Source: Bog-756 sp963824645 | GTDB taxonomy: Bacteria; Actinomycetota; Acidimicrobiia; Acidimicrobiales; RAAP-2 | NCBI GenBank assembly: GCA_963824645.1 | Contig: CAWGQC010000005.1 | Coordinates: 372,001 to 436,000 of the forward strand | Direction: 5' to 3' | DNA: 64,000 nt | Made by a program: the position numbers and the translations under genes | In this document: positions 46,901 to 53,049 of the stretch, piece after piece | Numbering within the stretch: the first letter of the stretch is position 1 | Layout of the letters: the number at the start of each line of letters is the position of its first letter | Notes under the pieces: generated by a model | The model's database searches: none | Seen by the model: only the letters and a program-made list of their open reading frames with translations | What the model was told of the DNA's origin: nothing

Positions 46901-48752
46901 GACCTTCAACTCGACCGCCACCACCGAGACGGCCACCGGCCTGGCCAACAACACCGCCTACACCTTTGCGGTGGCCGCCATCAACGTGGCCGGCACCGGC
47001 ACGAACTCGGCCCAGTCCAACTCGGTGACCACCCCGACCACCCCGGGGGCACCCACCATCGGGACAGCCACCTTCGGCAACGCTTCGGCCTCGGTCACCT
47101 GGACGGCACCGGCCAGCAACGGCGGAAACGCCATCACCGGCTATGTGGTCACCCCGTACCTCGCCGGCACCGCCCAGGCCACCCAGACCTTCAACTCGAC
47201 CGCCACCACCGAGACGGCCACCGGCCTGACCAACGGGTCCAGCTACACCTTCACGGTGGCCGCCATCAACGGGGTGGGCACCGGCACGGCCTCGGCCCAG
47301 TCCAATTCGGTCATTCCGGCCACCACGCCGGGGGCGCCCTCCATCACCGCCACCATGCCGGCCAACCAATCGGTGGCAGTCACTTGGAACGCGCCGGCTT
47401 CCAATGGCGGGTCGGCCATCACCGGCTACAAGATCACCCCCTACATCGCCGGTGTGGCCCAGGCCATCCAGACCTTCGCCTCGACGGCCACCACCGAGAC
47501 GGCCACTGGACTGACCAACGGCACGGCCTACACCTTCACCGTGGCCGCCGTGAACGGCGTCGGCACCGGGACGTCCTCGGCGGCTTCCGCATCGGCCACG
47601 CCAGCCACCACGGCCAATGCGCCCACCATCGGCACGGCCACCATCGCCGGGGTCGGCTCGGCCACCGTGACATGGACAGCACCGGGCAACAACGGTGGGT
47701 CTGCCATAACCGGCTACGTGGTCACCCCCTACATCGCCGGCGTGGCCCAGACGATCCAGAACTTCGGCTCTACCGCTACCACCGAGACGCTGATCGGTCT
47801 GGCCAACAACACCGCGTACACATTCGCCGTGGCCGCGGTCAACGGGATGGGCACCGGAACCAACTCCGCCCAGTCCAACTCGGTGACCACTCCGACCACC
47901 CCGGGTGCGCCCACCATCGGTACCGGCACCTCGGGTAACGCCTCGGTCTCGCTGAGCTGGACGGCTCCGGCCAGCAACGGCGGAAACGCCATCACCGGCT
48001 ACGTAGTCACTCCCTACATCGCCGGCACCGCCCAGACCGCCCAGACCTTCAACACCACGGCCACCACCGATACGGTGACCGGGCTGACCAACGGGACCGC
48101 CTACACCTTCAAGGTGGCCGCCATCAACGGGGTGGGCACGGGAGCCCAGTCGGCGGCCTCCGCCGCAGTGACTCCGGCCACCACGGCGGGCGCGCCCACC
48201 GGGGTGTCTGGCACCTCGGGCAACGCCTCGGTCTCTCTCAGCTGGACGGCTCCGGGCTCGACCGGTGGCTCGGCCATCACCGGCTACGTGGTCACCCCCT
48301 ACATCGGTGTGACTGCCCAGGCCACCCAGACCTTCAACACCACGGCCACCACCGACACGGTGACCGGGCTGACCAACGGCACGGCCTACACCTTCACGGT
48401 GGCCGCCATCAACGGCGTCGGCACGGGGACGTCTTCGACGGCTTCCGCCGCGGTCACTCCCGCCACCACGCCGGGAGCCCCGACGGGCGTGTCGGGGACA
48501 AAGGTCTCCAATGGCAAGATAAGTGTCAGCTGGACGGCTCCTGCTTCCACCGGCGGGTCGGCCATAACCGGCTACACGGTCACCCCCTACAAGGCCGGTG
48601 TGGCCCAGACCCCGACCACGTTCAACACGACAGCCACTACCGATACGGTGACCGGGCTGACCACCGGGACCGCCTACACCTTCAAGGTGGCGGCCATCAA
48701 CGGGGTCGGCACCGGAACGCAATCCGCCGCTTCGGGATCAGTGACCGCCTGA
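37980..48752 (+). CDS. Giant PilX-like protein with 29 fibronectin type III domains
   Basis: A surface protein of about 3590 residues. GTG at 37980 makes a GTGA overlap with the PilW-like stop; ATG at 37989 also works. Residues 28-55 (ELGQTAIVAVLAITIIT) form a PilX-type N-terminal helix, and NRALEAGENAF follows, as in PilX. It lacks a classical GF cleavage motif. Residues 60-430 are beta-rich and Cys-bearing. An Ig-like domain lies at about 430-540, and a parallel-beta, DUF4900-like region (GSVSGQVTVGTANNVIIDGN) at 570-830. From about residue 834 to the end there are 29 FN3 domains of some 95 residues, with W in the B strand and a Y near the F strand. Domains 1-2 carry CxxC. No LPxTG or other anchor ends it. 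It would act as a long stalk or adhesin held by the pilin helix. Confidence 0.82.
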   Translation: MTVMSHNHESSHMRRYFDAIARRRAAVSELGQTAIVAVLAITIITSMLGLVLVNTVSQSFPLQQSRAVQIYANRALEAGENAFLVAVNANPSLAQCNTGTNNAGTCSGIDYGQWNLVPNSTSSGADAEYYAFGNPQPVFNPTTNALQSLTVQVVGAANDDSATNHYLFDQENVTVTPSNGFLENVWWSNYESYSDTGSYTTCNYNWKLNYNISRSGADCSPVYFGPNDYLFGPTYTNDSIFVSGDGNASDSPAFGVAGTTPPGSTVTTADPNCLFVDNSGNDGMNGSDSSCANATSDVALYDSTNSSYGHSVEQPPASDAQLGTIAYQNGCLYSGPTQITFSTNAGGVGQMTVVSPDTPETTVPSLTYQFDSNDLASSGGVPINTNNCPNNGTAPIPQNGVVFVENATTAQTQPFANPFDDPIANTVTNVLSNPAAPAANASVTLTATVTSSSSQLASGGATMSFSQAKCNTPSGTCNSWNNPATINGCSTVTLTPVTPATTPPTATATCHATESGKVGDTFSASYSGGTYTSSSSANVGQTNTYTPSSSYGPDAQVKGQGGCSNCYYGETGTPDAEGDAFVNGSVSGQVTVGTANNVIIDGNITYADCGTPSNPWVTGQSGSSAASQGFCPYSTGGTNDSLGLIADNYVEVNRPILASTSTNNNPTVLPACASPAATCDPSNGTSGLTIDAAVLALTQSFVVNNYGTGGTEGQLIVYGSIQQFARGPVGTFNQNCPPFGGSCTYSLATGYQKHYTWDPLLDFVSPPSYLVPSTPSWVLESVTTNAGVGSASVCPPLLGVYSGLVAGVPTNGPAVTQYCSASPGGLPNYPTSTAPSPPTIGTATESGGTVTVNWTDPVSNGGQTIQRYTVSPNPHCSTCVGTTVLGAGATSATITGMPAGSRYTFTVTATNINGTSSPSSASNSIIIPAAPSAPSGVSATVNASGSVSVGWTASSNGSAITSSTVFPSPACSLCTGTTVSGSASTATITGLTPGTVYTFTVTDTNGIGTSPPSAASNSITAPSKPGAPTIGTATPGNTQAIVNWTAPTNTGGIPVTGYVVTPYKAGVAQATQTFNSTATTETVTGLTNLSSYTFAVAAINGIGTGPASAQSNAVIPAAPPGAPTIGTATAGVNSATVTWTAPGNNGGSAITGYVVTPYIGGTAQTTQTFNSTATTETVTGLTANTSYTFKVAAINAIGTGNQSAASNSITTPKTAPGAPTIGTAISGNASVSLNWTAPTVTGGSAITGYVVTPYIGGVAQATQTFNSTATTQTVTGLTNGTAYTFTVAAINAIGTSAASAQSGAVTPATVPGAPTIGTATFGNASATVTWTAPANNGGAAITGYVVTPYKGGFAQATQTFNSTATTEIVTGLTNGSSYTFKVAAINSVGTGAQSAASNAVTPATVPGAPTITATVPANTSVAITWTAPASNGGSAITAYVVTPYIAGVAQATQTFNSTATTETVTGLTNGTAYTFKVAAINAIGTGSQSAASGSATPATTPGAPTIGTATAGVGSATVTWTAPANNGGAAITGYVVTPYKAGVAQAIVNFGSAATTETVTGLANNTAYTFAVAAVNGMGTGPNSAQSNSVTTPTTPGAPTIGTATAGVGSATVTWMAPVSNGGAPITGYVVTPYKAGVAQTTQTFNSTATTETAIGLANNTAYTFAVAAINGVGTGPNSAQSNSVTTPTTPGAPTIGTATSGQASATVTWTAPASNGGNAITGYVITPYLNGTTAQATQTFNSTATTETATGLTNGSAYTFKVAAINGVGAGTQSAASNSVTPATLPGAPTGVSGTFGNSSVSLTWTAPANNGGAAISGYVVTPYKAGVAQATQTFNSAATTETVTGLTNGTAYTFTVSAINIVGTGPASAQTAPVTPATTPGAPTIGTATAGVGSATVTWTAPGNNGGAAVTGYVVTPYKAGVAQATQTFNSTATTETAIGLANNTAYTFAVAAINVAGTGAASAQSNSVTTPNTPGAPTIGTATFGNASATVTWTAPASNGGNAITGYVITPYKAGVAQATQTFNTTATTDIATGLTNGSSYTFTVAAINGVGTGAASAQSNAVTPATVPGAPTGVSGTFGNASVSLTWTAPGNNGGSAVTGYVVTPYAGGVAQPTQTFNSAATTETVTGLTNGTAYTFTVAAINIVGTGAQSTASASVTPATTPGAPTIGTATFGNASATVTWTAPGNNGGSAVTGYVITPYKAGVAQATQTFNTTATTDTAIGLTNGSSYTFTVAAINIAGTGTASGQSNAVIPATVPGAPTIGTATFGNASATVTWTAPGNNGGSAVTGYVITPYKAGVAQATQTFNTTATTDTVIGLTNGSSYTFTVAAINGVGTGTASAQSNAVTPATTPGAPTGVSGTSGNASVSLSWTAPGNNGGSAVTGYVVTPYIGVTAQATQTFNTTATTDTVTGLTNGTAYTFTVAAINIAGTGGQSTASAAVTPATTPGAPTIGTATFGNASATVTWTAPGNNGGSAVTGYVITPYKAGVAQATQTFNSTATTETATGLTNGSSYTFTVAAINGVGTGTASAQSNAVTPATTPGAPTGVSGTSGNASVSLSWTAPGNNGGSAVTGYVVTPYIGVTAQATQTFNTTATTDTVTGLTNGTAYTFTVAAINIAGTGGQSTASAAVTPATTASAPTIGTATAGVGSATVTWTAPGNNGGSAVTGYVVTPYKAGVAQATQTFNSTATTETATGLANNTAYTFAVAAINVAGTGTNSAQSNSVTTPTTPGAPTIGTATFGNASASVTWTAPASNGGNAITGYVVTPYLAGTAQATQTFNSTATTETATGLTNGSSYTFTVAAINGVGTGTASAQSNSVIPATTPGAPTGVSGTFGNASVSLSWTAPGNNGGSAVTGYVVTPYIGVTAQATQTFNTTATTDTVTGLTNGTTYTFTVAAINIAGTGGQSTASAAVTPATTASAPTIGTATAGVGSATVTWTAPGNNGGSAVTGYVVTPYKAGVAQATQTFNSTATTETATGLANNTAYTFAVAAINVAGTGTNSAQSNSVTTPTTPGAPTIGTATFGNASASVTWTAPASNGGNAITGYVVTPYLAGTAQATQTFNSTATTETATGLTNGSSYTFTVAAINGVGTGTASAQSNSVIPATTPGAPSITATMPANQSVAVTWNAPASNGGSAITGYKITPYIAGVAQAIQTFASTATTETATGLTNGTAYTFTVAAVNGVGTGTSSAASASATPATTANAPTIGTATIAGVGSATVTWTAPGNNGGSAITGYVVTPYIAGVAQTIQNFGSTATTETLIGLANNTAYTFAVAAVNGMGTGTNSAQSNSVTTPTTPGAPTIGTGTSGNASVSLSWTAPASNGGNAITGYVVTPYIAGTAQTAQTFNTTATTDTVTGLTNGTAYTFKVAAINGVGTGAQSAASAAVTPATTAGAPTGVSGTSGNASVSLSWTAPGSTGGSAITGYVVTPYIGVTAQATQTFNTTATTDTVTGLTNGTAYTFTVAAINGVGTGTSSTASAAVTPATTPGAPTGVSGTKVSNGKISVSWTAPASTGGSAITGYTVTPYKAGVAQTPTTFNTTATTDTVTGLTTGTAYTFKVAAINGVGTGTQSAASGSVTA
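40480..48749. repeat. Array of 29 FN3-coding repeats
   Basis: In-frame repeats of about 285 bases each encode fibronectin type III domains. The typical opening is PGAPTIGTAT or PGAPTGVSGT, then WTAP, TGYVVTPY, TQTFN, TVTGL and YTF-VAAIN. The first two units are divergent and the rest are strongly alike. Blocks 45835-46475 and 46690-47330 are nearly identical at DNA level (855-base offset), as are 44955-45290 and 45525-45860 (570-base offset). Confidence 0.95.
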
Positions 48753-48762
48753 GAAAGTTCAG

Positions 48763-48782
48763 CCGCCCGCTGTGAAAGGCGG
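48763..48782 (+). terminator. Weak hairpin after the giant gene
   Basis: CCGCC (48763-48767) pairs with GGCGG (48778-48782), 10 bases after the stop of the FN3 protein. The stem is short and has no T-tract, so termination is only possible, not shown. Confidence 0.25.
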
Positions 48783-48851
48783 AACCAGCCACGGATCCCG
48801 GCTTCGCCCACCGATGTCGGGGCTGGTGGTTGGCGAGGGGACAAGCCCAGG

Positions 48852-48857
48852 TAACCT
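48852..48857 (+). promoter_or_regulatory. Putative -10 element of typA
   Basis: TAACCT ends 9 bases before the typA ATG, and TTGGCG at 48830-48835 sits 16 bases further upstream as a candidate -35. No ribosome binding site is present, so the mRNA may be leaderless. Confidence 0.45.
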
Positions 48858-48866
48858 CGACACCTT

Positions 48867-50720
48867 ATGCCCGATCCCACCCGATCTGAACTGACCCGCG
48901 ACGACATCCGCAACGTGGCCATCGTGGCCCACGTCGACCACGGCAAGACCACCCTGGTCGACGCCATGCTCTGGCAGTCAGGAGCATTCCGGGCCAATGA
49001 GTCGGTAAACGAACGGGTCCTGGACTCGGGCGACCTGGAGCGGGAGAAGGGGATCACCATCCTGGCCAAAAACACCGCTGTCGTCCACAACGGGGTCAAG
49101 GTGAACATCATCGACACCCCCGGCCACGCCGACTTCGGAGGGGAGGTAGAACGGGGACTGACCATGGTCGATGGCGTCCTGCTTCTGGTGGACGCCTCCG
49201 AAGGTCCTCTTCCCCAGACACGGTTCGTATTGCGTAAGGCCCTCGAGGCTCGTCTGCCGGTGGTGCTGGTGGTCAACAAGGTGGACCGGTCCGACGCCCG
49301 CATCGATGAGGTGGTCCACGAGGTGGAGGAGCTCTTCCTCGACCTCGACGCCGACGAGCACCAGATCGACTTCCCCATCCTCTTCGCCAACGCCCGTGCC
49401 GGGTGGGCCAGCACCGAGCAGGGGGTGGAGGGCACCGACCTCGAGCCGCTCTTCCAGGCCATCCTCGACCGCATCCCCGCCCCCCACTACGACCCTGAAG
49501 CCCCGCTGCAGGCCATCGTGTCCAACCTGGATGCCTCGCCCTACCTCGGACGACTGGCCCTGTGTCGGGTTCACAACGGCACCCTCAAGAAGGGCGCCAC
49601 CGTGGCCTGGTGCAAGCTCGACGGCACCATCGAGAACACCAAGATCACCGAGCTCTACGTGACCGATGCCCTCGACAGGGTCGATGCCCTCGAAGCCGGA
49701 CCCGGCGAGATCGCCGCCGTCGCCGGCATGGCGGAGATCACCATCGGTGAGACCCTGGCCGACCCGGACGATCCCCGGCCCCTCCCCGTGATCACCGTCG
49801 ACGAACCGAGCCTCTCGATGACCATCGGGATCAACACTTCGCCGCTGGCCGGCGTCGACGGGAGCAAGCTCACCGCCCGCCAAATCCTCAACCGCCTCGA
49901 CGCCGAGCTGGTCGGCAACGTCTCGCTCCGGGTCGAAACCACCGAACGACCCGACACCTGGGAGGTCCAGGGCCGCGGGGAGTTGCAGTTGGCCGTGCTG
50001 GTCGAGACCATGCGTCGGGAAGGATTCGAACTGACCGTGGGCAAGCCTCAGGTGGTGACCCGGGAGATCGACGGCAAGATCCACGAGCCCATGGAACGGG
50101 TCGCCGTCGATGTCCCCGACGACTACCTCGGGGTGGTGACCCAGCTGATGGCCCTGCGCAAGGGGATGCTCATCGAGATGGTCAACCACGGCAGCGGCTG
50201 GGTCCGCATGGACTACCGGGTTCCGGCCCGTGGTCTGGTCGGCTTCCGTACCGAATTCATGACCGAGACCCGCGGCACCGGCATGCTCCACCACGTGTTT
50301 GACGGGTGGGAGCCCTGGCACGGTGAGCTCAAGACCAAGCGCAACGGTTCGATGGTGGCGGACCGCCGGGGCATCACCACCGGCTACAGCCTGATGAGCC
50401 TGCAGGAACGCGGCATCCTCCTGGTCGGCCCGGGTACCGACGTCTACGAGGGCATGGTGGTGGGCGAGAACGCCCGAGATGACGAGATGGACGTCAACCC
50501 CACCCGGGAGAAGAAGCAGACCAACATCCGGGCCGCCACCGCCGACGAGGCCATCCGACTCACACCCCCCTTGCTGCTGTCATTGGAGCAGGCCCTCGAG
50601 TTCATCACCGACGACGAGTGCGTCGAGGTCACCCCCGCCTCGGTGCGACTACGGAAGGTCGTGCTCGACCAGGCCACCCGGGGTCGACTCCGCAGCCGGG
50701 CCCGCAAACAGGCCGGTTGA
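48867..50720 (+). CDS. typA: TypA/BipA ribosome-associated GTPase
   Basis: A translational GTPase of 617 residues related to EF-G that helps ribosome assembly and stress adaptation. The G domain has G1 AHVDHGKTTL (about residues 19-28), LEREKGITI (switch I), DTPGHADFGGEVERG (G3) and NKVDR (G4). The C-terminal domains hold the family signatures RGRGEL-like GRGELQL, KRNGSMVADRRGITTGYSL and the final ARKQAG tail. Full length. ATG at 48867 is the natural start and appears leaderless. It is followed on the opposite strand by tRNA-Gln. Confidence 0.96.
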   Translation: MPDPTRSELTRDDIRNVAIVAHVDHGKTTLVDAMLWQSGAFRANESVNERVLDSGDLEREKGITILAKNTAVVHNGVKVNIIDTPGHADFGGEVERGLTMVDGVLLLVDASEGPLPQTRFVLRKALEARLPVVLVVNKVDRSDARIDEVVHEVEELFLDLDADEHQIDFPILFANARAGWASTEQGVEGTDLEPLFQAILDRIPAPHYDPEAPLQAIVSNLDASPYLGRLALCRVHNGTLKKGATVAWCKLDGTIENTKITELYVTDALDRVDALEAGPGEIAAVAGMAEITIGETLADPDDPRPLPVITVDEPSLSMTIGINTSPLAGVDGSKLTARQILNRLDAELVGNVSLRVETTERPDTWEVQGRGELQLAVLVETMRREGFELTVGKPQVVTREIDGKIHEPMERVAVDVPDDYLGVVTQLMALRKGMLIEMVNHGSGWVRMDYRVPARGLVGFRTEFMTETRGTGMLHHVFDGWEPWHGELKTKRNGSMVADRRGITTGYSLMSLQERGILLVGPGTDVYEGMVVGENARDDEMDVNPTREKKQTNIRAATADEAIRLTPPLLLSLEQALEFITDDECVEVTPASVRLRKVVLDQATRGRLRSRARKQAG

Positions 50721-50731
50721 GTCGGCTCGAG

Positions 50732-50804
50732 CTCCGAGGGGAGGGCTCGAACCTCCAACATCTGGCTCCAAAGGCCAGCGTTCTGCCAATTGAACTACCT
50801 CGGA
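50732..50804 (-). tRNA. tRNA-Gln (anticodon TTG)
   Basis: On the minus strand the acceptor stem is TCCGAGG/CCTCGGA, the D stem GTTC/GAAC, the anticodon stem CTGGC/GCCAG with loop CTTTGGA (TTG at 34-36), and the T arm GGAGG-TTCGAGC-CCTCC. All stems pair perfectly. The 3' CCA is not encoded; the discriminator base is G. CCTTTGGAGCC is the usual actinobacterial tRNA-Gln anticodon arm. It lies just after typA and is transcribed in the opposite direction. Confidence 0.95.
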
Positions 50805-50930
50805 ATGGGAGTGGCGGGATCTCCCGGCAACTCAAACCAGGCTACTCCCACACCTGGGCAGGAAGGCAGAACCGGACCGCATGGCCTGACGGCGGCTGGG
50901 TCCGGTGGCGTGAGCGGTGCGAGCTGACTT

Positions 50931-51860
50931 TTACGATCTCACCAGGCCGGACCGGCGGACCCAGAGGCGGGAGAGCTCGTGGCCAACCACACCAGCGTTG
51001 GCCACCACACCCGTCGGCTTGGCCATCACAATGTTGCTGGGACCGAATCCGGTCCTCCGCTGAAAGTATTCATCTTCGGAAGCGACACCTATCATCGGAC
51101 CGACCAAAAGGGTGGTGAATCCCGATGCGTGGGCCCCTTCCAGCAATCCGGCAAATGCGGCCCAGCGAGCCGGCCCTCGGGCCACGGACATCCCCCAGCG
51201 AATCTGGGCCACCTCACCACTGGCCACGGCCAGGCACACCGAAAGTACGGTGCCGTCCGGGGAAAATGATCCCGAGGCGAGTGCCGACTCGAGAGGCATC
51301 TCGAGGAACGCCGTCATCTCCGATCGCATGTCGTGATTCCAGGCCCGACCATCGAACATGGCCTGGACCGCATCGGCGATCTCCTCCGGAGCGAGCAGCC
51401 TCCAGCTGAGTCCGCAGCGCCCGGCGCTGGCCAGTTTGTTCCGAAATACCTTCCGCTTTTGTCCCTTCCAATAGTCATGCAGATGGACAGGCAGAACGAG
51501 GGCCGCCTGTGCGTGTCTTCCCGATCTGAAGAACCCGATGCCGCCAAACCGCCTTCGCAGGACGTGACCGGCAAGATCATCGGCGGGAGCGATCGTCACC
51601 CTCGGCAATCCCCGGACCCAGCGGAAAATGGTGCGAGCGTGTTGGGGGTGAGCAATGACCCATCGCGCTCCCGACAGCTTGCCCCTTTCCATGTGGGTGC
51701 GAAGGGCGGATACGAGGACGAAGATTTGGTCTTCCTCGGTGAGGGTGCCCTGGCTAGGGTCCCGGCCGTCCCCGTCTGCCACCACGGTGTCCAGGGTTTG
51801 GCCCTCTCGGACCAGCTCACCGACTCTCCCGCCGATCCCTGGGGCGTAGGCCGTAGACAT
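50931..51860 (-). CDS. Acetyltransferase-like protein (GNAT/FemAB-like fold)
   Basis: A protein of 309 residues that I place only loosely. The C-terminal half resembles a GNAT/FemAB-type acyltransferase: a basic YWKGQKRKVFRNKLA segment, an AFLEMPLESALA helix, a strand pair with LSVCLAVASG and IRWGMSV, and a GFGPSNIVMAKP ending. The N-terminal third (SALRTHMERGKLSGARWVIAHP) may be a second half-domain. ATG at 51860 is used without a clear ribosome binding site. It is divergent from the response regulator at 52310 and lies downstream of tRNA-Gln on the same strand. The substrate is unknown; peptidoglycan or lipid modification is one possibility. Confidence 0.5.
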   Translation of the reverse strand: MSTAYAPGIGGRVGELVREGQTLDTVVADGDGRDPSQGTLTEEDQIFVLVSALRTHMERGKLSGARWVIAHPQHARTIFRWVRGLPRVTIAPADDLAGHVLRRRFGGIGFFRSGRHAQAALVLPVHLHDYWKGQKRKVFRNKLASAGRCGLSWRLLAPEEIADAVQAMFDGRAWNHDMRSEMTAFLEMPLESALASGSFSPDGTVLSVCLAVASGEVAQIRWGMSVARGPARWAAFAGLLEGAHASGFTTLLVGPMIGVASEDEYFQRRTGFGPSNIVMAKPTGVVANAGVVGHELSRLWVRRSGLVRS

Positions 51861-52309
51861 TGGTCAGGATCTTCCATCGGGCGTGAGGTTCCCGCAAGTC
51901 AAATGCCCCGAGCGCACCCTGCCTTCCGCCACCTGGGTATTTGTCTTCGACGGCAACATTGGAATCCCCTGTGAGGGGCTACCGGCACGGGTCGGAACAT
52001 GTAACGCCGACACCCACGGTGTCAACGCCATTGAGCCGATCTCGGAAAGGGAGTGGGCCGGAGACACTGGTTCCGTATCGGATGAGTCGGACCCCGCCTT
52101 GAGCGAACAGTCCTTTCTGTCCCCGTGGCAGCCCGGTTGTGGTCTCCTCCGATGGATCGTCGCATCGAAACCGGGACCACCGGGCCGGGGGCGAAGTCGA
52201 TTCAGGGTAGGGACCACCAAACCCGGCGCCCGGCGGCCCACCGGCCCGCATCCGCTCCACGGCCGCCCGCCGCGTGAGAAAGGCGTTCTGCCGATAGGCT
52301 GCGCGCCCG
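51861..52309. other. Divergent intergenic region, no gene seen
   Basis: These 449 bases separate the acetyltransferase-like gene (minus) from the response regulator (plus). A plus-strand frame at 51883-52332 lacks a ribosome binding site and any family likeness. Apart from a TAGGCT -10-like site at 52295, I see no defined element. Confidence 0.45.
52295..52300 (+). promoter_or_regulatory. Putative -10 element of the two-component operon
   Basis: TAGGCT ends 9 bases before the ATG at 52310 and no ribosome binding site is present, which suits leaderless transcription. Confidence 0.35.
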
Positions 52310-52981
52310 ATGAGAGTCCTTGTCGTCGATGACGACCCCGCAGTGAGTGGCGCTCTCAATCGCGCCCTCCGTCTCGAAGGTTATGAGGTCAGCGTGGCCC
52401 TCGACGGCACGGTGGCCCTCGAGGAGATCGCCATCCGCCCCCCTGATGCGGTCATCCTCGACATCGGCCTGCCCGCCATCGACGGCCTCGAGGTGTGCCG
52501 GCGTCTGCGGGCGGCGGACAACGACACCCCGGTGCTCATGCTCACCGCCCGTGACGCCATCAACGACCGGGTGCAGGGCCTCGACGCCGGAGCCGACGAC
52601 TACCTGGTCAAGCCCTTCGCCCTGGCCGAGCTGCTGGCCCGGTTGCGGGCCCTCTTGCGTCGCCGGCCCGAAGACTCCGACGAGATCCTCCGGTTCGCCG
52701 ATCTCAGTCTCGACCCCATCACCCGCGAGGCCCGGCGGGGCGAGCGGTCCTTCACGCTGACCCGCATCGAGTTCGATCTGCTCGAGCTCCTCCTTCGGCA
52801 TCCCCGTCAGGTTCTGACCCGTGAGCTCATCCTCGACCGTGTGTGGGGATACACCTTCGACTCCGGCACCAATTCGCTCGCCGTCTACGTGGGCTATCTG
52901 CGACGCAAGACCGAGGCCGGCGACGAACCACGCCTGATCCACACCGCCCGGGGCGTGGGCTATGTCCTGCGTGAGCCGTGA
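52310..52981 (+). CDS. OmpR/PhoB-family response regulator (MprA-like)
   Basis: A two-component transcription factor of 223 residues. The receiver domain has the acidic pair DDD at 9-11, the phospho-acceptor D51 (VILDIGLPAIDG), Thr/Ser near 80 (MLTARD) and K102 (DYLVKPF). The C-terminal winged-helix domain has LTRIEFDLLELLL and the recognition-helix region NSLAVYVGYLRRK, ending GVGYVL. This set resembles MprA/TcrA regulators of actinobacteria, which respond to envelope stress; the target genes are unknown. The partner kinase follows 68 bases downstream on the same strand. Confidence 0.93.
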   Translation: MRVLVVDDDPAVSGALNRALRLEGYEVSVALDGTVALEEIAIRPPDAVILDIGLPAIDGLEVCRRLRAADNDTPVLMLTARDAINDRVQGLDAGADDYLVKPFALAELLARLRALLRRRPEDSDEILRFADLSLDPITREARRGERSFTLTRIEFDLLELLLRHPRQVLTRELILDRVWGYTFDSGTNSLAVYVGYLRRKTEAGDEPRLIHTARGVGYVLREP

Positions 52982-53049
52982 CCCGTGCCCGCCTGCCTCG
53001 AGGTCCCCGCATCTGACGCTGACGGCACCGTGTGTACCGGGGCCCATCC

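Noticed and set aside
43014..48722. A 1902-codon open frame antisense to the FN3 array
   Set aside because: It mirrors the repeats codon for codon and is open only because of the GC-rich codon pattern; the plus-strand product has clear FN3 domains.
40480..48752. CRISPR-like repeat array
   Set aside because: Repeats are in frame, 285 bases long and encode FN3 domains; there are no spacers or cas genes.
48700..48752. Search for a sortase (LPxTG) or other wall anchor at the end of the giant protein
   Set aside because: The protein ends directly after the last FN3 domain (SGSVTA) with no anchor motif.
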